64,000 nt of DNA from Liolophura sinensis (taxonomy: Eukaryota; Mollusca; Polyplacophora; Chitonida; Chitonidae). This document shows, in pieces, positions 36,301 to 46,301 of the stretch. Position numbers and translations under genes: made by a program. Every line of letters begins with the position of its first letter. The first letter of the stretch is position 1. The notes beneath the pieces are model-generated. The model saw only the letters and a program-made list of their open reading frames with translations. It was not told where the DNA came from and ran no database searches. The stretch lies in contig NC_088303.1 in the NCBI RefSeq assembly GCF_032854445.1, forward strand, positions 36,093,501 through 36,157,500, given 5' to 3'.

Positions 36301-37015
36301 ATCCACAGCATACAGCACATGCGTCTCTCCCTATATTCGCTCTACATCATTGCAACCACTAGGCTGGTTTGACTTTTGGTGCCCATGCGATGCACTGGGG
36401 CTTGTTTAGGCTTAGCCTCACCACTGGTGCCCTTGCGCGGTACTATTTAATTGGTATTTATTAATAAAATTGTTTCAGGTGTTCTTGCTGTGCATACGTC
36501 TGATGGAAAGACAGAATGTTTATAAAGAATTATTAGAAAAAAAGATTGAGACAAAGTTTTTGTGTTTCATGACATCAACTCTTGCCTCATCACCGTGAAG
36601 CAAGTGACCTCGGCGTTGTTCAAGATTTCTGTACAAAATTTACTAGCGGTGGCAGTGATGAATCCTTAGCAGAACTAGCGACTTCGTGGGTTTTGAACCT
36701 GCAACCTTATCAGTCAACAGCTGGTGGACTCTCGACGGGAATTAATTATGGTTCTGCTTTCCACCACCTGCCAACTCTGCCATCTCCAATCTAGTCAAAA
36801 AATATTAAATAGGGCATACACTTGCATGTACATGTCTAATAAATAGGCCTAGGGCATAATCATGGTAAATTATTGGCACGGCCGACACAACCGGCCAATC
36901 ATCAACATCGATGATAAGTGATAGTGGCAAACAAACTTTTGTAAATAAAGCGAGAAAAACATGTACATAATATATGTACTGTGTCATTTAACGATTAGGG
37001 CATGCTCTGGCCCCA

Positions 37016-37106
37016 GGTGGCTACTTCAACTCCTTTCTTTATACTGGGATGGCAGAGTACGATACTCTATCAGCCCAATATAAAGAGAAGAGCTAAGGTA
37101 GCCGCC
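37016..37106. other. 33-bp-arm inverted repeat (hairpin)
   Basis: The left arm (37016-37048, starting ggtggctacttcaactcctt) and the reverse complement of the right arm (37074-37106, starting ggcggctaccttagctcttc) match at 26 of 33 positions. All seven differences are transitions. The loop is 25 bases. It could be a very short MITE or an expressed hairpin. Confidence 0.75.
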
Positions 37107-37815
37107 CAAGGCTAGACGTGCTCTAAATATGGCAACATGAAATTCAAATGTTACGAGGTTTGACACCGGAGAATTTTAGCGCTAACTAACCCAAGGCTAA
37201 GCTGGACGTTCCCACCAGAAGGCCCAGCTTCGGTCATTTGGACTTCCAAGCGGATAATTTCACTAAAAAAAATGCATTCAAATATGGTGGTTGGAGTTAC
37301 AATTTATCCAGTTTCCCCTAGTTTCATGCTTGTGTGGATTCATTAGTGATGACACATGGGAACACCTAGCTGGAATTGATAGCTGAAATGACTATAACTA
37401 CGGACAGACAAAGTATTTGGTGCCCAGCAGTAGTATATTAAAGCCAGCTAGGGAAGTCCAGAGGTGTTCACGGTAAGCTTGTGGAACAAGACAGGGCTGT
37501 GATAGTATACGTAATCTCTGCCCAACAAAGCGAGATATTCCATATGTTGACGCTGGAACCAGCACAAGAACACATCGCCGATAATATTATATAGTATTAC
37601 AATATTATTTAAACATTTGTGGCTATATATACATTAGTACTAAAAAACATTTGAATGATGACCAGTATTTGGGCTGAAAACTTTCAGGCCTACTGAGTTG
37701 TCAATGAAATACGGTGGACAGTTAGTAGTTTTGCCTTAAGAGTTACCTCCTCTGACTCCACATGATCAAATGTCTGAAGGCGTTTACAAGAGACAATCCT
37801 CAAAGTAAAAGTTGG

Positions 37816-37945
37816 AATGAATGAATGAATGCTTGGGGTTTAAGGTCGTACTCAACATTTTTTCAGTCTTATGACGACGAAGAAATCCTTAGGGTGCATG
37901 TACGTGTAATGTGCCTCCTTGTTGCAGAAAAGATCCGGGCCGGTC
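37816..37945 (-). mobile_element. SINE-2, internally deleted copy
   Basis: The GAAT/GAGT-type tail end and the segment cttggggtttaaggtcgtac ... gtgcctccttgttgcag are present. The copy then jumps to the other extremity (gatccgggccgg), missing about 230 bp including the promoter boxes. Flanks aagtaaaagtt and aagtaagtttt could be a worn target duplication. Confidence 0.82.
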
Positions 37946-38804
37946 AAGTAAGTTTTTTTATATGCTCGTGTTGACTTCTTGGTCATACAAAATCGTCCAA
38001 TCAAAGCGAACTCTTATAGGCAATATTTGTCCCGAAAATTTACAGGCTTCAAATCCCGCACAGCCGCACAGAGACGTTTGAATTGAAAATATCTTTTAAA
38101 AATAGACTGGAAAGCAAAAATGATACCTTGAGAATAAATCAGCTCAACTACCCCTTTTATACGTTCAGGATGAGCCCAACAATTTTTTTGCCAAACCCAA
38201 CGTCAGAGCAATCTCCGACAAGGGTATAAATGGATTTGTCGATCCGAGACCAGCGAAAAGGGCATGCACTAGACTGTATAATCATCGACATCCACCGGTG
38301 ATTGTCATGTGCTGTGGGGGATTTTTTTAAAAATCGAAATTCATGTGCCTTGAGTGTTAATACGTTTTCATGCAGACTGGTCAGAATTTTCTGCCTAACT
38401 GGTGACAAATTTCATGGCGTAACCAGGTTGATTTTGATAAATACTGAGAGACCTGGTGATTTTGTAACAAACAACAGGCATACGTACATTATCCCGTTAT
38501 TTTCAATGCTCATTATGAGTCTGAAGCCTTATTTTCTTCCATTTTAAAATTATATACAACATGGTGGTAAATATGAAAACAAACTGTGTTCTGTGACACA
38601 CAAGCAGGTTCCAACCAGTGTAAAACACATCATTCTCTATAGCTCGTGTTATGCTGCAGTGCTAGGCTATATACCTCTTAGTTATAGGAGCACAACTTCG
38701 TGTGCACAAGAATTGTTACGTATTGTAATAAAGAGCCAAGAGTTTGGACTTGGACTGATAGTTTTTGGTACGTTTATGTTCCCCATATAACTGAACTCTC
38801 ATAT

Positions 38805-38885
38805 ACGGGTATAATTCCACTGCACCAATTATGGTGGGAGGAAACGGACAGAGCCGGGGAGAAACCCGTGACCATCCGCACCAAC
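38805..38885 (-). mobile_element. SINE-1-like fragment, reverse, diverged
   Basis: Read on the minus strand it contains tgcggatggtcacgggtttc and ctgtccgtttcctcccacca taat, matching the SINE-1 body. Both the tRNA head and the AATA tail are absent. Confidence 0.6.
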
Positions 38886-39184
38886 TTTTAAACTTGTTTT
38901 TTTTTCTTCTTCACAAATTGTTTCTTTGACCATGTCAGTTTAACAACTCTGTATATACTACACAATGCTACTTTACAATAAATCCCATCTTTTTCTGAAA
39001 AGTCCAGCTTCGTCGCAAATTAGATTATTTGAGTCGCAAGAGACACAGATGAGTGACATTTACAATTAATGTATGGGACAACATTAATGCATATTTGTAT
39101 AAATATTATATTTATTTATATATCTATTTGTAAATTTTCCACCAAACAGCGGCACTCACAGATGTGCCATTTTTTAAATTGAAG

Positions 39185-39436
39185 TGTTAGTTAGCGCGCT
39201 AGCGCAGCGTAATGACCCAGCAGTCTCTCACCAATGCGGTCGCTGTGAGTTCAAGTCCAGCTCATGCTGGCTTCCTCTCCGGCCGTACGTGGGAAGGTCT
39301 TTCAGCAACCTGCGGTTGGTCGTGGGTTTCCCCCAGGCTGTGTCCGGTTTCCTCCCACCATAATGCTGGCCGCCGTCGAATAAGCGAAATATTCTTGAGT
39401 ACGGTGTAAAACACCAATCAAATAAATAAATAAATA
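39185..39436 (+). mobile_element. SINE-1, nearly complete, short 5' truncation
   Basis: Lacks only the first 15-20 bases of the tRNA head (starts tgttagttagcgcgctagcg). Box B-like gagttcaagtcc, body and AATA tail are intact. Possible 9-bp duplication aaattgaag (39176-39184) and aaattgagg (39437-39445). Confidence 0.9.
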
Positions 39437-40007
39437 AAATTGAGGATTGAGAGTAAAAGATGATGGTCTAGGTCAAATATAAATTCATGACTGCATTGAA
39501 AACGTCATCACATCTCGAAAGCTAGGTCAACGTTAATTAGACAATGAGACAATTTCAAACAAAGTAGAAAAGTCAAGGCCAAGATCTAAAACGACCTCGA
39601 ATGCGTACTTCTATGAACCGTTTTTGAGGTCATTGAATTTGCTTTAATCTTTAATTTAACACAACAGTATTCTACTAAATCTTGTTTAACGCTTGCTTTG
39701 GTGTCGCGTTGTATGGAGAATTGATCTTCATGCCACTTTTTAGCCAGTTGGAGATTTTGGTGTGACCTTACATGACCACTGTACTGAGTCGTTGACAGCC
39801 AATTAGTATGCAGGCGGGTTGGTTTTTGATTGGATGAGCTAGGACTTAGAGATAAAAGCACTTGCCTGGCGGTTGAAGGGTGCAGTTCATACCAAACTTA
39901 TCTGCCATTAGTTTTTATAACTTTGGCGTTTTCTCTCGTCAGGTCGTTATATCCTGTAGGCTACAACTGAATAAAGAATTACTGCCAGTCAATCATCAAC
40001 AGTTTGT

Positions 40008-40062
40008 TCGCCACGATATGGCTGAAATATTGCCGATGTGGCGTTAAGCCATAATCATTCAT
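40008..40062 (+). mobile_element. ATTC-tailed retroposon, extreme 5' truncation
   Basis: A 55-bp insertion (cacgatatggctgaaatatt, gccgatgtggcgttaagcca taatcattcat) lies between perfect 12-bp duplications tcaacagtttgt at 39996-40007 and 40063-40074. The same 3' end occurs at 57093-57163 and, diverged, at 29122-29187. It could be the 3' end of a LINE or of a third SINE family. Confidence 0.88.
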
Positions 40063-41524
40063 TCAACAGTTTGTCATGTTCCATTGCGATCCCAGTCGGG
40101 AATGTTCCAGCAAACATATAGTCAAGAGCCGTAACCGTTATGAATTGCTTTATGTACATGGAGTTTACAATAATCGGATATCATTATTGCATTTCTCTTC
40201 CACAGCAACTGCCAAACACTTCTTTTTATCCTTAACCGAATAACTAGTAATCAGAGATTTAAGTCGCAAAGTACAAACAATCACGACGGCGGTCATTTCG
40301 CTCTGCGTGGAGACCATGAAACTTCTCCGTCTAAATTCTTTATCGAAAAAACATTTTCTACAAACGGGAAAAGCACAAGTCTTGCATTGGGGGCTAATTT
40401 CAGTGGTGAAAAGAAAATAGCAGACATATCGTATGATGAGCGGCAATTTCAATATAGCCATACAGCACCGGATTGCTGGACTAAAGCAAAACTGGAATTA
40501 GTAGACAGAACTGCCTGAAGATGGAGAAATGGGACCCATACAATACGAACAATACAATGAGCTTTGTTGTTCCAACATAACTCAAAATCCATGCCAAAAG
40601 TTTTAACTTATTGTATATAGGATAAATAAAATAAGAGTGGATGTTGTGCATAAATTACTTAAAACAGATGTAGTAAATAGTTTTCAATCATCTTGGCAGT
40701 GATTTTGGCAAGATACAAGTCGCGTGGAATCCAGGGGGCGACCAATTAACTGATGCATGATGCTCCATGTCATACTCATTTTGGTCTACTGTTCATAATC
40801 GTATTACATGTAGATATGTGAACATATTCGTCTACAATGTCTGCACGCCCACATGCTTTCTGTTCGAGCACTGTTCAAGAGTGTTTCCTTAATGGCGGAG
40901 AAATACAAATTGTGGAAATATTTCTTGGAGCATAGGACCGCTTCCACCCACGACGCAATGTAATTAAGTGCTATAACTACATGACTTATACAGTGCATTT
41001 GATTGATACATCTGAAACTTTTATTTGAATAAATCCTTTGCGACTCGAGCAAGTAAATGTCTAATTGGATGATGATGACGGTCTGCTCAGTTCCATAAGG
41101 AGACTTTCGCGTGTCTGTCGAATCAAGGCAGAAAACTAAGTGACATGAAATCGTAGCGATGTATACAGTTGGTGTCTGATTTTATTTAATAAAGATGTTG
41201 GAACCTGGACACGAACAAAACATATCGAATTTTTCTGGCAATTAAGATCTTTCTGTTCTAGCTTTTTCAAGCCCACACCTGAAAATAAAATTAAAATGTC
41301 AGATCGGGTGTATGCCGAATGGGAGACAGAATCAGTTGGTTCACAGGAGACAGCAAACAGCAGATCACCTTTTGACTATGCCACAGGGATGTGAACACTT
41401 ACATTCACCAACAATAATAACACAATGAGGAATTACATTTTCTTTACCAGGCTTTCATAAAGTAAGAAATCAAGATGGACATATGCAAAGAGAAGCATGC
41501 CGTTCTGCTTTTAATAATGATGGA

Positions 41525-41888
41525 GTGAGTGAGTGAGTGCTTGGGGTTTAACGTCGTACTCAACAATTTTTCAGTCATATGACGACGAAGGAATCATTAG
41601 GGTGCATGTACGTGTAATGTGCCTCCTTGTTGCAGGACGGATTTCCACCGCTCTTTTATTTAGTGCTGCTTCACTGAGACGACTTACCGAAGGCAAGTAA
41701 GCCGCCCCGCCCGAGCCATTATACTGATACGGGTCAACCAGTCGTTGCACTATCCCCTTCATGCTGAACGCCAAGCGAGGAAGTTACAACTTCCTCTTTT
41801 AAAGTCTTAGGTGTGACTTGATCTAGGATTGATCCTGGATCTACCGATCCCGAAGCGGACGCTCTACCAACTGTGCTGTCCGGGCCGG
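41525..41888 (-). mobile_element. SINE-2, full-length, perfect target duplication
   Basis: The tRNA-like head is at the high-coordinate end. Read on the minus strand it is ccggcccggacagcacagtt, ggtagagcgtccgcttcggg, then the box B-like gatccaggatcaatcc. The body contains aggaagttgtaacttcctcg read backwards, and the (ACTC)n tail is at the low end. The 13-bp duplication taataatgatgga is perfect at 41512-41524 and 41889-41901. Confidence 0.95.
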
Positions 41889-42436
41889 TAATAATGATGG
41901 AAAGATATAAGGAGTTTTCTAGACGAAACAATTAAATCAGTATCCAAATCGTGTTCTGCGCTAGTTTAAAAGTTGTCCTTAATCTAGGCCTTTGGATTCG
42001 TTTATCCAAATATGTACCTCAGCAGCTCTTACATTGCAACTGTTCGTAGATCCAATGCGGAGATCTTATTCAGCGGGATGAACATACAGCCCTTGTTACA
42101 GAGATTCTGATCGCCCAGTCCCCGTCTACTTGTAGGAGCCCTGTATAATACGGGCGCTCAGTAGGGTAAGATTCTTTAATCAAGTTACTGCACTATACGT
42201 ATGCTCTCCTCTGCAGGTGTAGCAAAATTTTATTGCGATGGGGCAGATGCTTTAGGCCATATAAAACAATGTTTTGGGTGGAAGGTTCATCAAAGAAAGG
42301 GTCAAGTCTTTCACAAAAAGAAAATACATTTTTGTAATTTGTTCATCTTGTAATCACTTGGCTACATGTGGGGCATATGTTGTCTGATCACCGCTGCTGT
42401 TGTAGGGCATTCAACATGCCGTAGTCTATTTCTTTC

Positions 42437-43580
42437 AGCCAGTCGCCTATATTCAGCTGTCTGTAAAATCAGCTACCAAAATTGCTTTTCTGTAGCAACA
42501 CATAACACAAGTTCTACACATTGATATGTTGTATATCTATTTTACTGCAAGGGAAATGTGTTTAGAATGCTTTTTTTTTCTAATTCATAATGTTAAACTC
42601 CATAAGCCTGGTTTCAACACCAAGAACTCATGCATTGCCTCTGGTGACGTCATAATTGTTTAGAAACAAGACAGTGGCATGCTGGACAGTTGGCGTAGAG
42701 AGTAATTTGTTGTACAATAGCTGCACTAAAATGCGGTGAGAACAAACTCCACGCAGTAACACAGCCTACACTACTGTCTCGGTGAACAGACTATATTGTT
42801 TTTATAGAACAAAATTTCCTAACATCCAACTCTAAAAAACATACTGCTGAGAGATCATAAACTGCAAGAGGTAAAATAAAATTCATTTATGAAGGTTATA
42901 TTATGTACTAAAACGTGCGAACAGTGTCAAATATAGCAGTGTCAGATTTACCAGGTTTAGATATTCCAGCAAGTCACTAGTTTCTGAATAATTATGACGT
43001 CACCCGAGGCAATGACTTCTGTGTGTCGAGTGAGTGAGTGAGTGAGTGCTTGGGGTTTTACGTCGTACTTAACAATTTTTCAGTCATATGATGACGAAGG
43101 AATCCTTAGAGTGCATGTAATGTGCCTCCTTGTTGCAGGACGGCTTTCCACCGCCCTTCTTATCTAGTGCTGCTTCATTGAGACGCCTCACCGAAGCTAA
43201 GTAAGGCCCCCCCGCGAGCCATTATGTTGATACAGGTCAACCAGTCATTGCACTATCCCCTCCATGCTGAACGCGAAGCGAGGAAGTTACAACTTCCTCT
43301 TTTAAGGTCTTAGGTATGACTCGGCCCAGGAATGACCCTGGATCTACCGCGCCCGAAGCGGACGCTTTACCAACTGTGCAATCGGGGCCGGTCTTGGTGT
43401 CGAAACAAGGCTTATGGAACTTAACATTGTAAATTAGAAAAAGTGTTCTAACTTCATTTTCTTCGCAAGAATATGGACTTTCAGCATATAGAGCTTGTGT
43501 TTTATGTGAAACTGGCTAAAGGCAATTTCGGTTGCGAATATAACTGATTTTATACAGGCAAAAACTGTATCTCCCATCGA
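42437..43580. mobile_element. Large fold-back element with long inverted arms
   Basis: The left arm (about 42437-42700) is the imperfect reverse complement of the right arm (about 42955-43580, which includes a SINE-2). Matching anchors: attgcctctggtgacgtcat at 42634-42653 against atgacgtcacccgaggcaat at 42994-43013 (19 of 20). Others are ccataagcctggtttcaaca at about 42600 against the region at about 43403-43422, taattcataatgttaa against ttaacattgtaaatta, and ctgtaaaatcag against ctgattttatacag. About 250 bp of spacer carries no transposase. Arm length after removing the SINE is roughly 240-260 bp. No family is recognised. Confidence 0.8.
43028..43391 (-). mobile_element. SINE-2 nested in the fold-back arm
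   Basis: Same structure as the copy at 41525: (GAGT)n at the low end, gcttggggttttacgtcgta, gtgcctccttgttgcaggac, head ggggccgg at the high end. It splits the right arm of the fold-back element between aatgactt and tcttggtgtcgaaa. Flanks ttctgtgtgtcga and gtcttggtgtcga look like an imperfect target duplication. Small deletions and substitutions suggest it is older than the copies at 41525 and 52215. Confidence 0.93.
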
Positions 43581-43737
43581 CACCCAGGAGTCGGAACATT
43601 TCTATAGAGTTCACATTAAATGCCAAGACAACACAAAAGAACATACTTGCCCGATGAAGTACAAGATGAGTACAAAGATGTATTTTGTGTTAGATTAATT
43701 TTCAGTAAAACTGTTGCATGGGTCCAAATTTATATCA

Positions 43738-44019
43738 TGGGGCCTCTGTGGCTCAGTTGGTTAGCGCGTTAGCGCAGCGTGATGACACGGCAGTCTCTCA
43801 CCAATACGGTCGCGGTGAGTTCAAAATCCAGCTCACACTTGGTTTCCTCTCCGGCGGTGCGTGGAAAGGTCTTACAGCAAACTGCGGATGGTCGTGGGTT
43901 TCCTCCGAGCTCTGCCCGGTTTCCATCCACCTTAAAGCTGGCCGCCGTCGTATAAGTGAAATATTCTTGAGTACCGGTACGGCGTAAAACACCTATCAAA
44001 TAAATAAATAAATAAATAA
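43738..44019 (+). mobile_element. SINE-1, full-length, perfect target duplication
   Basis: Complete copy: ggggcctctgtggctcagtt head, box A/B motifs, body, and a long (AAAT)n tail. A perfect 14-bp duplication ccaaatttatatca lies at 43724-43737 and 44020-44033. The insertion taccgg before tacggcgtaaaac is a private variant. Confidence 0.96.
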
Positions 44020-44033
44020 CCAAATTTATATCA

Positions 44034-44954
44034 GTGGCGTCACATTCATGTGTTTTGCTCGGAATAGTTCATTTCAGGGTCCATTCGGAGAAAATATTCT
44101 TAGCTGTGTGCTTCTATACGTTTTTAATGTAGAAGTAAAGCCAGTAAAGCAAGTGTGCTTGTATCAAGTAGCAAAAACCTCACGCCATCACGCCTTTCAA
44201 TGGCCATTGCAGAATGTATTTCAAACGCATTTTACTGGCTTTTACTATTTAATGGTCTTTCATATACTTCATGTCAGTGATTTGTTTGCCTTTGAATTCA
44301 GATGAGTCACTTATACCCTTTGTGAAAACTTTAGTCTTGGTGATTGACAGTGCAGTACAGATTAATTATGACTCGTCTTTATAACAGATAAGACAATAAC
44401 GTCACCATTTACTTACTTGAGCTAATTTATATCTTATCTAAACCTAAATAATTATAGTTGTAAATGAAAAAGACATAGCTGGGGGTATCTGGCCAAATTG
44501 CATCAAACCATCTGAAAAGCTCACATACTTCACATGTAAAGCTACCAGTCAAAGGAATATTCTGCTAACAGCTCACATTAAATACACTGTTTCAGCAAAA
44601 AAGTGGATTGTTAAATTTATTTATGCCACAAACAATACAAACCAGCTTTCTTGACATGGCTTTAGTTTTTATTGACTGAGAATGAGAGACAATTGAGGTT
44701 TTCTTGCTTTTAATAATTTACGCAACACAAATTATTATAATTTTTCACTTTCTCAAAATATGTGATACAACTACCACTGTCGAAAGGTTATCATATCTTA
44801 ATTTACATTAATTATAAACATTTTAGCACTGTTGATTGAACCATCATGCGCAGTCAAAATATTTAACCGACTATAAAACAAACCCTGTCAAAACTATAAA
44901 ATGTTAAGCTAATATGTACCAGCCTGGAACCTTAAAACGTCATTTTTGTCTGAT
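44034..44954. other. Intergenic, no feature seen
   Basis: 0.9 kb of A+T-rich DNA between two SINE-1 copies. An 85-codon open frame at 44048-44305 has no recognisable motif. Confidence 0.5.
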
Positions 44955-45209
44955 TGCAGGAAACTCTATTGAACACGCGTCTGTTACCTCAGTACACTCA
45001 CCAGTGCGGTCGCTGTGAGTTCACGTCTAGTTCCGGTACATCCGGAGTTCTGGTCGCAACCTGCCGGGATGATCGTGCGGTGTCCCTCGGGCTTAATTTA
45101 CCCGCCCGCTTTCTTCCTACCATGCATAAAGCTGGTCACTGTTGTATAAATATTTTTGACACCGGCGTAAAACACCAATCAAATCAATCAGTCAAATAAA
45201 TAAATAGAT
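44955..45209 (+). mobile_element. SINE-1, diverged copy
   Basis: Recognisable by caccagtgcggtcgctgtga, gttcacgtctag, the gatcgtgcggtgtccctcgg segment, ataaagctggtcactgttgt and the tail ggcgtaaaacaccaatcaaa. It has many substitutions and an internal deletion, so it is older than the copy at 43738. Confidence 0.85.
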
Positions 45210-45699
45210 GTACCTACTTCAGTATACATATATTTTAAATCTGCTCAATTTTTTGTAAAGTGCCTTGTACGCTTTCGAATGTTAACGCGATTGCCCTACA
45301 AAGTTTGATGTATTATCAAACACATATCGAACCAAACACTTTACGGGATTATATTGTATAAAGATAAGTTGGCAAGCGTCAGGTACACGGTTGCAAATGA
45401 CACCTTAATTTTTTTTTGGCGTCCAAGTTGAGTAGTAAATTCATTCATATTGTGTTTTTTTCCATATTATTCCGAAGTGCGTCTAGCCCTTTGTTTAGGC
45501 ACATAGACCTGGGCAAGACAAACTGGGTGTGGGCCTGTAGTGTATTAGCGGACGGAAAAAAAAGTTTGATTTATAGGCCTAGTCTTAAATATAATTAAGA
45601 AAATAAAAAATCTATGTGGCAAACATTTATATTACTGTATGTTATCTGATATCCTTAACATAGCCCCAGAGGGAAAAATGCCATGACTGAGGAAGTCAT

Positions 45700-46301
45700 T
45701 TCTGTCCAGCTAGGCCGATAGCCTGAAGCTAAAGGCCGCCCAAAAAGCGAACGTGCACCTTACGAGACGAGCCGCGATTTGTAATGGGCGCTCAAGCGCG
45801 ACACAGATGGATTATGGGAGGTTTGAACTCGGAGGTTACAAAATGGCGGACGAGTGCGACGACCATTCAGATGCAGGCAGTTAATCAATGTAGTTTAGCA
45901 CTAAATGACTGACAAGGAAGAGCAAGTACGCTGCGGAAGTACTTCTTACATTGTTCAGGCAGAGTTGGGTGTTCGGTTTTCTTGTGGAAACCTATCCAAA
46001 CGGGAGATAACAGCGGTTAAACCGGCTGGATGCGGCGAACGACGGTCCGATCTTATTCAGCGATGAACATCGTTAGCTAGCTGGACGAAGGCATTTCTTA
46101 TCGCACTTCTAGGGAAATAAGATTGGGATTCTTGAATGGACGATTTGCTTTAAAGGAGATTTCTTGCGGTGTGCTATTTCGGGAAAGTTTTGTACTGGTC
46201 GTCTTGTTTGTCCAGTGAGTTCATAAAGACGGTAAGGACAAGCTCCGATTGTTTTTATTATGGTTTTGCCTGATTAGAACGAGTGCCATTGATTTGCGGT
46301 C
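45700..46301 (+). promoter_or_regulatory. Probable promoter and 5'UTR of the cysteine-module gene
   Basis: Base composition changes here from A+T-rich to richer in G+C and CpG (gcgctcaagcgcgacac, gatgcggcgaacgacgg), just upstream of the large coding exon. The string aaaatggcggacgag at about 45840 fits the YY1/initiator-type motif (AANATGGCGG) common near TATA-less animal promoters. It also opens a short upstream reading frame (45843-45884). No TATA box stands out. Start site and any 5'UTR intron are not determined. Confidence 0.5.
45843..45884 (+). other. Short upstream ORF in the presumed 5' leader
   Basis: ATG GCG GAC begins a 13-codon frame ending TAA (MADECDDHSDAGS). The context is good for initiation. 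If transcription starts upstream of it, it would precede the main ATG at 46302 and could reduce or regulate translation. Alternatively the YY1-like motif marks the transcription start itself and the frame is not translated. Confidence 0.4.

Larger units (their letters stand above)
36301..41511. other. Intergenic, no gene seen
   Basis: 5.2 kb with a 91-bp hairpin (37016-37106), an internally deleted SINE-2, SINE-1 copies and an ATTC-tailed insertion, each listed separately. Open frames near 39586-39861 and 40165-40461 (minus) have no recognisable motif. Confidence 0.5.

Noticed and set aside
41571-41931. Minus-strand frames over SINE-2 (SGSVDPGSILDQVTPKTLKEE type)
   Set aside because: Repeated in each SINE-2 copy and part of the tRNA-like head and body.
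42044-42090. Short similarity between about 42068-42095 (gatcttattcagcgggatga) and the 5' leader at about 46050 (gatcttattcagcgatgaac)
   Set aside because: Only about 20 bases shared with no extension. Too short to call a repeat or duplicated leader exon.
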